Assembly: GCA_016283195.1 (NCBI GenBank)
Contig: JAEEML010000028.1
Coordinates: 1 to 13,792, forward strand
DNA: 13,792 nt
Source: Deltaproteobacteria bacterium
GTDB lineage: Bacteria; JAEEML01
Direction of reading: 5' to 3'
In this document: piece by piece, positions 1-5,292 of the stretch
How the letters are laid out: every line of letters starts with the position of its first letter
How positions within the stretch are numbered: the first letter of the stretch is position 1
The notes under the pieces: generated by a model
Told to the model about the DNA's origin: nothing
What the model saw: the letters and a program-made list of their open reading frames with translations, nothing else
The model's database searches: none
Position numbers and translations under genes: made by a program

Positions 1-980
1 AGCTCAGCATCAACGGGTATTCTGGCCCAGGTTTTAATGAGATATTTGCCCAAAAGAGCGGCATGATAGCTGGTGCCACAGGCCAAAAAGAGCACTTTGG
101 TGAGATTCTCTTTATTTAAAGCGCTCATAGGCAGATCTTCCAGCCAAATATCATAGCCATTGGCGTTAAGGCGCCCGCGTAGCGTCTCGGTAAGGGCCCG
201 GGGCTGCTCAAAGATCTCCTTGTGCATAAAGTGCCTATGGCCCTCTTTTTGGGCCATTAAGGGCGTCCAGCTGATGTGTTGCACCGGCCGTTTAGCCGGC
301 TCACCGGCAGCATATACCTCTAGCGAGGTGGCTGTTAAGCGGGCTATATCGCCATCTTCCAAAATCACCACCTCTTTAGTGTAATCAAGGAGCGCAGGGA
401 TATCGGAAGCCACCAGCGCCTCGCCCTCCCCCAGGCCGATGACCAGCGGCGAAGCATTGCGGGCCACAATAAGCTCGCCGGGCGCCTCTTTAGCCATAAC
501 GGCTATGGAATATGAGCCTTTGAGCAATTTGGCCGCCGCTTGCACAGCATTTAGCAAGTTGCCGATTTTCTTATATTCTCTGGCAATAAGGTGGGCTATT
601 ACCTCGCTATCGGTCTGGGAAGAAAACTTGTAACCCTGGGCCAAAAGTTCCTCGCGAAGAGTCACATAATTTTCAATAATGCCATTATGCACCACCACCA
701 CGCCACCTGAGGCATGGGGATGAGCATTGGCTTCACTCGGCAGGCCGTGAGTGGCCCAGCGGGTGTGGCCGATGCCTAGGTGACCAAAGAGCGGCTTTTC
801 ATGAAGCGCCGCTGCAAGGGCCGCCAGTTTGCCGGGGCGGCGGGCGATAGCTATTTCGCCTTTATCTAATACCGCAATGCCGGCTGAATCATAGCCGCGA
901 TATTCTAGTAATTTAAGGCCGCTCAAGATAACATCGACCGCCTGGCGTTTCTCGCCTATATAGCCAACAATTCCGCACAT
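1..980 (-). CDS. glmS: Glutamine--fructose-6-phosphate aminotransferase, N-terminal part (cut by window edge)
   Basis: GlmS makes glucosamine-6-phosphate from fructose-6-phosphate and glutamine, the first committed step to UDP-GlcNAc for peptidoglycan and lipopolysaccharide, in the cytosol. About 326 residues are visible. The protein begins MCGIVGYIG, so after Met removal Cys2 is the N-terminal nucleophile of the Ntn glutaminase domain. RGYDSAG (28-34), HTRWATHG (72-79), HNGIIEN (98-104) and TDSEV (123-127) are the usual glutaminase motifs. The first sugar-isomerase (SIS) domain follows, with the HKEIFEQP segment and ACGTSYHA near the window edge. The rest of the SIS region lies outside. The ATG at 980 has GAGG five bases upstream on the minus strand, and Cys must be residue 2, which fixes the start. 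It lies 69 bp downstream of rlmI on the same strand, so they may be co-transcribed. No frameshift is seen. Confidence 0.97.
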   Translation of the reverse strand, partial: MCGIVGYIGEKRQAVDVILSGLKLLEYRGYDSAGIAVLDKGEIAIARRPGKLAALAAALHEKPLFGHLGIGHTRWATHGLPSEANAHPHASGGVVVVHNGIIENYVTLREELLAQGYKFSSQTDSEVIAHLIAREYKKIGNLLNAVQAAAKLLKGSYSIAVMAKEAPGELIVARNASPLVIGLGEGEALVASDIPALLDYTKEVVILEDGDIARLTATSLEVYAAGEPAKRPVQHISWTPLMAQKEGHRHFMHKEIFEQPRALTETLRGRLNANGYDIWLEDLPMSALNKENLTKVLFLACGTSYHAALLGKYLIKTWARIPVDAE

Positions 981-1002
981 TTTTTCCTCACCCTCACCCC
1001 TG

Positions 1003-1032
1003 CCCTCTCTTCATTTTAACCAATAGAGAGGG
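1003..1032 (-). repeat. Stem-loop in the rlmI-glmS gap / glmS leader
   Basis: CCCTCTCT at 1003-1010 is the exact reverse complement of AGAGAGGG at 1025-1032, giving an 8-bp stem around a 14-nt AT-rich loop. It fills much of the 69-bp gap between the rlmI stop and the glmS start. Read on the minus strand, no U-run follows the stem, so it does not look like an intrinsic terminator. It could protect or process the mRNA or form part of the glmS leader. The function is inferred only. Confidence 0.45.
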
Positions 1033-1049
1033 GGGAGATTTGTAATTAT

Positions 1050-2219
1050 TTATTCCTTCTGCCAAAAAGCGGCGTGCAGATATTCTGTCTGCGGCATACC
1101 ATAAAGCACCGGGTGATCCGGGCCGGCCCCGCGCACTTCCAGTAGAGCCATATTATTACGGGCCCGCCGCGCCGCCCGGAATATGGCCGTAAGCAGCATT
1201 TCCTCGGTAAAAAGAGCACTACAGGTGCAGCCCAACAAAATGCCACCCGGTTTTAATACTTTTATGGCTTTAGCCGCCAGGTTGCTAAAGGCATTACTGG
1301 CCTCTTTTAAGGCCCCCTTATTGCGCGCCAGGGCCGGCGGATCCAAAATAACCATATCAAAAGTCTCTTCGCTCCCGGCCAGCTCTTCCAAATAATCAAA
1401 GACATCGGCACAAATTGTTTTAATATTGGTTAGTTTTGAATCCTCGGCATTTTCTTTTAGCTGCGCCAAAGCGCGCTCCGATATATCGACGGCCCACACC
1501 TCGTCACAATTTGGGGCGAGAGCCAGAGCAAAGCCGCCCTCATAAGAAAAGAGGTCAAGAACCCGCCCGGAGGCATAGCGGGCGGCGCGCTCGTGATTTT
1601 CAATTTGGTCCAGATAGCCGCCGCTTTTTTGGCCGTCTAAAAGGTCTATTGTCATCACGCTGCCGCCAAAAGAGCACTTTTCCCGAACCGGTTCGGCTCC
1701 TTTATATAATTCCACCGTGAGCGGCAGCCCCTCTTTGCGCCGAGCCTGCACATCGCCCCGCAAAACAATGGCTTTGGGCTTTAAAAGCTTATCCAAAGTT
1801 TCAAGAATTTCCGGCCGATATTGCTCCATGGCCCAGCTGGTTATTTGGATGGAGAGCGAATCATTATAGCGGTCGACAAAGAGGCCGGGCAGAAAATCGG
1901 CTTCACCGTGAATCAGGCGGTAACTGGTGCGCCCGGGCATAAGGCGCTCCCGGCGCTGAAGAGCCGCCGCTATTTTTTCGGCAAAAAAGGCGCTATCTAT
2001 CGGGCGGTTCTGGCGGCTCAATAGCCTGGCCGTTATTTGCGAATTTTTGTTAAAAAGCGCCAGCCCCAAAAAGGCCCGATTTCGCCCTCTAAGCTGCACC
2101 AAGTGAGTATCTATCTTACTGATATCACTATCAATATCTGAAGCAAAGACCCACAAAAGGCCATTTTCCAGCTGGCGCTCGCCTTTTGGGGAAACAATAA
2201 CGCTTGGCAGTGCTCCCAT
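1050..2219 (-). CDS. rlmI: Class I SAM-dependent 23S rRNA methyltransferase, RlmI family
   Basis: Members of this family carry an N-terminal PUA RNA-binding domain and a C-terminal Rossmann methyltransferase domain. E. coli RlmI makes m5C1962 in 23S rRNA. From the chosen ATG the protein has 389 residues, close to the roughly 396 of E. coli RlmI. The PUA-like region covers about 5-70. DGQKSGGYLDQ (195-205), the SAM-binding VLDLFSYEGGFAL (220-232), VDIS (244-247), DPPALAR (293-299) and CTCS with candidate catalytic cysteines (331-334) are visible, as is the C-terminal DHPVL segment (368-372). A GTG two codons earlier (2223-2225) is in frame, but it overlaps the GGAGG ribosome site. The ATG at 2219 sits five bases after GGAGG and is preferred. 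The family assignment is firm; the exact methylated base is inferred from the family. It is probably the first gene of a unit continuing into glmS. Confidence 0.92.
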   Translation of the reverse strand: MGALPSVIVSPKGERQLENGLLWVFASDIDSDISKIDTHLVQLRGRNRAFLGLALFNKNSQITARLLSRQNRPIDSAFFAEKIAAALQRRERLMPGRTSYRLIHGEADFLPGLFVDRYNDSLSIQITSWAMEQYRPEILETLDKLLKPKAIVLRGDVQARRKEGLPLTVELYKGAEPVREKCSFGGSVMTIDLLDGQKSGGYLDQIENHERAARYASGRVLDLFSYEGGFALALAPNCDEVWAVDISERALAQLKENAEDSKLTNIKTICADVFDYLEELAGSEETFDMVILDPPALARNKGALKEASNAFSNLAAKAIKVLKPGGILLGCTCSALFTEEMLLTAIFRAARRARNNMALLEVRGAGPDHPVLYGMPQTEYLHAAFWQKE

Positions 2220-2255
2220 TTTCACCTCCGCCTTGCGGCCTAAGCACGCGGCGGG

Positions 2256-2285
2256 AGACTAGCACATTCTTGGCCTTGCGGCCAA
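2256..2285 (-). promoter_or_regulatory. Candidate promoter for rlmI-glmS
   Basis: On the minus strand, TTGGCC (plus 2280-2285) matches 4 of 6 bases of the sigma70 -35 box. An 18-base spacer leads to TAGTCT (plus 2256-2261), a 3 of 6 match to the -10 box that is preceded by an extended TGC. It lies about 40 bases upstream of the rlmI start. The -35 overlaps one arm of the hairpin at 2265-2298. This is a weak consensus match, so it is offered as a candidate only. Confidence 0.35.
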
Positions 2286-2298
2286 GGGGGAAGAATGG
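2265..2298. repeat. Inverted repeat with G+C-rich core (CTTGGCC / GGCCAAG)
   Basis: CTTGGCC, the loop TTGC and GGCCAAG form a perfect 7-bp stem with a 4-nt loop (2269-2286). CATTCTT at 2265-2271 can also pair with AAGAATG at 2291-2297, flanking the core with a purine bulge. The decamer CCTTGCGGCC in its core recurs as a direct repeat at 2231-2240, 43 bases away. It has no T-tract on either side typical of a terminator. It resembles a REP-like or regulatory structure; the role is unknown. Confidence 0.4.
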
Positions 2299-2376
2299 GC
2301 CAGCAAGTTGATGCCAGGCGTTTTTTGGCGGTGGCAGAAAATTTACTCGAAGCGTTTTCCCCGGCTCATTTTCGCT

Positions 2377-2418
2377 CTATTGCAATAAAATGCGGGTTTC
2401 CGCACTTTTCTGCAATAG
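2377..2418. repeat. 42-bp imperfect palindrome
   Basis: CTATTGCA (2377-2384) is the exact complement of TGCAATAG (2411-2418), and TGCGG (2391-2395) of CCGCA (2400-2404), around a GTTT loop. Both pairs share the same centre (2397.5), and three of the six intermediate positions also pair. This gives 16 of 19 possible pairs. It sits about 90 bases upstream of the lipoprotein gene's -35 box. It could be an operator, a small hairpin RNA or a repeat element. No T-run follows on either strand, which argues against a terminator. Confidence 0.5.
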
Positions 2419-2446
2419 GTTGCCTATCCTGCGAGCCAAACGGGAC

Positions 2447-2470
2447 AGCCGGTTTCTAATGGCACCGGCT
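2447..2470. repeat. Short inverted repeat upstream of lipoprotein promoter
   Basis: AGCCGGT (2447-2453) is the exact complement of ACCGGCT (2464-2470), with a 10-base loop. It lies 36 bases upstream of the -35 box of the promoter at 2507-2535, a reasonable place for an activator or repressor site. Regulatory function is inference from position. Confidence 0.35.
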
Positions 2471-2506
2471 ATGGTCATTTCCCCCTTGCCGGCCGTGCTA
2501 TTTATT

Positions 2507-2535
2507 TTGTCCTTATTCGTCTTTTATGCTATAAT
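2507..2535 (+). promoter_or_regulatory. Sigma70-type extended -10 promoter of the FISUMP lipoprotein gene
   Basis: TTGTCC (2507-2512, 4 of 6 to the -35 consensus) is followed by a 17-base spacer and a perfect TATAAT (2530-2535). An extended TG lies one base upstream of the -10 (2527-2528). The predicted start of transcription is near 2542, giving a leader of about 36 bases. GGAG at 2566-2569 is eight bases before the ATG. The leader can fold through GCGCCT (2537-2542) and AGGCGC (2557-2562). This is the best promoter in the window. Confidence 0.75.
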
Positions 2536-2577
2536 GGCGCCTGGTTTTATGCGCATAGGCGCTTTGGAGTTTATTAT

Positions 2578-3762
2578 ATGAAAAGATTAAAAATATTTTT
2601 TGCCATAACTGCCTGCCTGTTTTTTGGAGCTTGCAGTGGCACCGATATCCAGGGGCCGCAAGGCGAAAAAGGTGAACCCGGCGAAAAAGACGCCAGCTGT
2701 TCGGTTAAAACCAACGCCGACGGCACAGGCACCATAATTTGCCCCGATGGCAGCAGTTTTACCATTATGAGTGGCCATAATGGCGATGCCGGCAGTGACA
2801 GCCTGCCCGACCTTAACTGCTATGTGGCAAAAAATGATGATGGTTCTGCCACAGTTTTTTGCCCCGCCGATGGTAGCAGCTTTACCATTACTAATGGCAA
2901 AGATGGCGACGCCGGTAGCGACGGCCTGCCCGGCCTTAGCTGCTATGTTGTCACCAATGATGACGGTTCCGGCATGGTTTTTTGCCCCGCTGATGGTTCT
3001 TCTTATGTGATTAACAGCGGCAACAATAACAACACTTATTTGGAAGGTTGTGCCACCGGCTATTACGGAGAACATTGTGAGTGGGAATGCCCACGCAATA
3101 ATGGTCTTTATTGTTACGGCTTTGGCAAGTGCTATGATGGTAAAGAGGGGCTGGGTTGCATGTGCGATCAAGATTGGCTAACTACTGATTGCCACGTCAT
3201 AAAACCCGATTTTGGTCTTTTAACTGATAATCGCGGCGAAAAAGAAATAACCTATAAGACTGTACAAATCGGTAATAAAGAATGGATGGCTGAAAATCTG
3301 CGCTATGCCAAAGGCGAGAGAGGAACCGACTATTTTTCGGCCGATGGTAATAGTGAAAATGATGCACAATATGGCTATTATTATACATGGGATGCGGCAA
3401 CAGATGCCTGTCCCAGCGGCTGGCGCCTACCCAGCAAAGATGATTTTGAAGAATTATTAAAAACCGTAGAATTTACCAAAAACAGTGATTCAGCCTTTCT
3501 GGCTCTTATAGCTAATAGCCCGGCCTGGATTAATTACAGCAACGAGGGCGGCGATGATTTTGGCTTTAATGTCCTCCCGGCCGGCGCTTATCTTTCCGGA
3601 ACTTATACCAAATTGGGGATTTACGCCTCTTTCTGGGCAAGCACGGATGGTGGTAGTAGCTTGCGGGCATACCACGCGAACTTCAACAATGAAGAGATAA
3701 GTGTAAAGCTTTACAGCAAGGTAAGCGGTTTTTCTGTGCGCTGTCTTCGGGATATTCCCTAA
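2578..3762 (+). CDS. Mosaic lipoprotein with Cys-pair repeats, EGF-like module and FISUMP domain
   Basis: This is a 394-residue predicted lipoprotein. Residues 1-18 form a signal peptide with lipobox FGAC; Cys19 would be lipidated. Residues 26-37 hold four collagen-like G-x-y triplets. Three units of 40-41 residues follow from residue 41, each with a C-x13-C pair (C41/C55, C81/C95, C122/C136) and a CP-DGSS core. Residues 158-205 are Cys-rich (eight Cys) and EGF-like, starting GCATGYYGEHC. About residues 222-392 match the FISUMP domain (TIGR02145 / Fib_succ_major): VQIGNKEWMAENL, YYTWDAAT, CPSGWRLPS, FWAS and a final SVRC. FISUMP domains are found in many extracellular or surface proteins of Fibrobacter and Bacteroidota; their molecular role is poorly known. 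The cysteines suggest disulfides and export. The gene stands alone with its own promoter and ends overlapping tsaE by 4 bp, tail to tail. Substrate or binding partner: unknown. Confidence 0.93.
   Translation: MKRLKIFFAITACLFFGACSGTDIQGPQGEKGEPGEKDASCSVKTNADGTGTIICPDGSSFTIMSGHNGDAGSDSLPDLNCYVAKNDDGSATVFCPADGSSFTITNGKDGDAGSDGLPGLSCYVVTNDDGSGMVFCPADGSSYVINSGNNNNTYLEGCATGYYGEHCEWECPRNNGLYCYGFGKCYDGKEGLGCMCDQDWLTTDCHVIKPDFGLLTDNRGEKEITYKTVQIGNKEWMAENLRYAKGERGTDYFSADGNSENDAQYGYYYTWDAATDACPSGWRLPSKDDFEELLKTVEFTKNSDSAFLALIANSPAWINYSNEGGDDFGFNVLPAGAYLSGTYTKLGIYASFWASTDGGSSLRAYHANFNNEEISVKLYSKVSGFSVRCLRDIP
2698..3033 (+). repeat. Three in-frame tandem repeats of about 120 bp inside the lipoprotein gene
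   Basis: Units run approximately 2698-2817, 2818-2940 and 2941-3033 (the last shortened). Each encodes a Cys, an ND/NxDGS turn, a second Cys followed by P, the DGSSFTI/DGSSYVI strand, and a Gly/Asp-rich link (GKDGDAGSDGLPGL in unit 2). Units 2 and 3 are the closest at DNA level. The arrangement suggests expansion by in-frame duplication, so copy number may vary between strains. Confidence 0.85.
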
Positions 3763-4268
3763 GAGTTCATATAGTTCATCAGTTCGGCATAACTATCGGC
3801 CATAACAACGCGCCTGTCGCATGCCCCTACCTTGATGAGCCCCAGCCAGAGCGCATTTTGGGGAATCACTTCCGGCAAAAGATCTGCCCACTCCACTAAA
3901 GTGATGGTATCTTTATCAAAATATTCTTCACAGCCCAGAGCGTAAAAATCATCGCTGGTTTTCAGGCGGTAAAGGTCAAGATGGGCCACCCGCGGCGTAG
4001 TGGGGTAAACATTGGCAATGGTGTAAGTGGGACTGGTGACAAAATAATCATAATCGGCCGTCATTTTTTCCATTATAAGGCGCACCAGATTACTCTTGCC
4101 GGCACCCAGTTCGCCCACCAGAGCCACAGTATCACCGGCTTGCAAAATATTCGCCACCTCACGGCCGAATCTGGTCATACTGGACATACCACGGCGCACT
4201 ATGTTTTGCGGCAGCGGGCCAAATCTCGCCCCCATCCTGATACTCAATTTAGCGTCATGTAAATACAT
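3759..4268 (-). CDS. tsaE: tRNA t6A biosynthesis ATPase TsaE
   Basis: TsaE (YjeE) is the small P-loop ATPase that works with TsaB and TsaD to add threonylcarbamoyl to A37 of ANN-decoding tRNAs in the cytosol. The 169-residue product is near the family's usual length of 150-170. Walker A is GELGAGKS (52-59), with Asn60 where Thr is usual. SPTYT (79-83), HLDLYR with its conserved Asp (96-101), GCEEYF (112-117) and VEWAD with its conserved Glu (125-129) complete the signature. The ATG at 4268 lies one base after the stop of the TPR gene, and a weak ribosome site (AAGAG) precedes it, so translation may depend on coupling. It is the last gene of the gap-pgk cluster. Its stop overlaps the convergent lipoprotein gene by 4 bp, leaving no room for a normal terminator. 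Confidence 0.95.
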   Translation of the reverse strand: MYLHDAKLSIRMGARFGPLPQNIVRRGMSSMTRFGREVANILQAGDTVALVGELGAGKSNLVRLIMEKMTADYDYFVTSPTYTIANVYPTTPRVAHLDLYRLKTSDDFYALGCEEYFDKDTITLVEWADLLPEVIPQNALWLGLIKVGACDRRVVMADSYAELMNYMNS

Positions 4269-4269
4269 T

Positions 4270-4773
4270 TTAGCGCTCTTTACCGGCGGCGTCCTGATAT
4301 TGTTTGGCCAAGTTGGCCGCCAAATTCTCGGCTTCTTTATGACCAGGTGCTAATTTAAAGAGTTCGGTAAGCTGTTTTTGCGCTTTACCCACCTGCCCCA
4401 GAGCCGCGTAGTCACTAGCCAGTTCCAACAAAATATTCACCCGCGCTTCGTCGGAGAGATTGGAGCGCTCCAAAAGGCATGAGTGCAACTTAATGGCCCG
4501 GCCATATTCGCCCTGCTGCCGAAAGAAGACCCCAAATTGAATATAGCCCTCCAGGGGCTCCTGCTCATTTTTCACCTGGCGGGTGAGCAAATTATCAAAA
4601 GCGCGATCTTCGCTGGTAAAGAGAAGTTTGTGCGCCCCGCGTCTGATAACGGCATCGCGCCGCCGCTCTTTGCGCCTGGCCCGAAAATCCCTTATCGTGG
4701 CCACTAAAAAGCCCAGCGACACACCCAGCAAAATACAGCTGGTGGCCAGTATTAAAAGAGCGGTTTTACTCAT
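4270..4773 (-). CDS. Single-pass membrane protein with TPR-like repeats (LapB-like topology)
   Basis: This 167-residue protein has one hydrophobic segment at about 5-27, followed by a very basic stretch (RDFRARRKERRRD, 28-40). That predicts an N-out, cytosol-facing C-terminal domain. From about residue 74 there are two to three TPR-like helical pairs: GYIQFGVFFRQQGEYGRAI, then LLELASDYAALGQVGKAQ. The order of N-terminal anchor then cytosolic TPR recalls LapB (YciM), the regulator of LpxC turnover. This protein is less than half LapB's length and has no C-terminal rubredoxin cysteines, so I do not call it LapB. It may scaffold a membrane complex. Its ATG overlaps the HIT gene's TGA (ATGA, 4770-4773), which indicates translational coupling. 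The specific function is unknown. Confidence 0.85.
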   Translation of the reverse strand: MSKTALLILATSCILLGVSLGFLVATIRDFRARRKERRRDAVIRRGAHKLLFTSEDRAFDNLLTRQVKNEQEPLEGYIQFGVFFRQQGEYGRAIKLHSCLLERSNLSDEARVNILLELASDYAALGQVGKAQKQLTELFKLAPGHKEAENLAANLAKQYQDAAGKER

Positions 4774-5270
4774 TTAGCCAGCTTATCAAAGAGCGGCTTA
4801 AGGTGAGAATAAGTGGCCTCAAGGCTCTCGGAAATCACCCTTACATCGCCCAAAACCGGCATAAAATTGGTATCGCCGTTCCAACGCGGCACAATGTGGT
4901 AATGGCAGTGCGCGGCAATGCCCGCTCCGGCCACTTGGCCCAAGTTCATGCCAATGTTAAAGCCTTCGGGGTGAAAAAAGTCGTTAAGCACATCAAGAGT
5001 GCGGTAAAGAAGGCGATGGAGATCGTCTTGCTCGGCGGCGCTGAGTTTGGCCGGCGAATTCACATGCTCAAAGGGAATCACCATTAAATGCCCATTATTA
5101 TAAGGGTATTTATTCATAATCACAAATGAGTATTCGCTCCTGGCCAAAATCAGATGCTTGTCATCATCAGCTGCTGCCGGAAAGTCGCAAAAGATGCAGC
5201 CTTTAGGCTTTTCTTCCTTTACGGCCTCGCTAATGTAAGCCATACGCCATGGGGCCCAGATTCTCTCCAT
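4770..5270 (-). CDS. HIT family nucleotide hydrolase (FHIT/Ap4A-type)
   Basis: HIT proteins cleave or transfer nucleotidyl groups; relatives with this N-terminus are usually annotated as diadenosine tetraphosphate hydrolases or phosphorylases. The product has 166 residues. It opens with the typical MERIWAPWRM-AYI sequence and carries a CIFC pair (25-28) that in this subfamily helps bind zinc. NNGHLMVIP (58-66) is the conserved strand, and the histidine triad HCHYHIVPRW (121-130) gives H121, H123 and H125, with H123 or H125 near the catalytic position. The ATG at 5270 has GGGAG six bases upstream. It follows pgk by 22 bp and overlaps the TPR gene by 4 bp, so it belongs to the gap-pgk transcript. 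The true substrate in this organism is not shown by sequence. Confidence 0.94.
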   Translation of the reverse strand: MERIWAPWRMAYISEAVKEEKPKGCIFCDFPAAADDDKHLILARSEYSFVIMNKYPYNNGHLMVIPFEHVNSPAKLSAAEQDDLHRLLYRTLDVLNDFFHPEGFNIGMNLGQVAGAGIAAHCHYHIVPRWNGDTNFMPVLGDVRVISESLEATYSHLKPLFDKLAK

Positions 5271-5292
5271 CGCCTACTCCCGTTTTAAAAAA

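Larger units (their letters stand above)
2220..2577. other. Gene-free spacer between rlmI and the FISUMP lipoprotein gene
   Basis: These 358 bases separate two divergent genes. No convincing coding region is present: the small frame at 2390-2581 has no ribosome site and runs through the promoter of the next gene. The spacer holds a good plus-strand promoter (2507-2535), a weaker minus-strand candidate (2256-2285), a direct repeat of CCTTGCGGCC (2231-2240 and 2274-2283), and hairpins at 2265-2298, 2377-2418 and 2447-2470. No tRNA or recognisable riboswitch was seen. Confidence 0.7.

Noticed and set aside
981-1049. glmS ribozyme upstream of glmS
   Set aside because: The spacer is only 69 bases, well under the size of the ribozyme, and no pseudoknot core sequences were recognised.
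2223-2225. GTG as the start of rlmI, two codons before the ATG
   Set aside because: It overlaps the GGAGG ribosome site and has no room for a separate one; the ATG at 2219 is correctly spaced.
2390-2581. Possible 63-residue protein in the spacer before the FISUMP gene
   Set aside because: It has no Shine-Dalgarno sequence, starts within the 42-bp palindrome, and runs through the promoter and leader of the following gene.
2653-2688. Collagen triple-helix domain in the FISUMP lipoprotein
   Set aside because: Only four G-x-y triplets are present, too few to form a stable triple helix alone. It is mentioned only as a collagen-like run.
2698-3033. CRISPR-like array
   Set aside because: The repeats are about 120 bp, adjacent, without unique spacers, and encode in-frame protein units. 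No cas genes are present.
2587-3171. Long open frame of 194 residues on the minus strand opposite the FISUMP lipoprotein
   Set aside because: It is low in complexity (Ala/Ile/Thr-rich), follows the repeats of the real gene in antisense, and has no ribosome site. The plus-strand frame has a signal peptide, promoter and domain matches.
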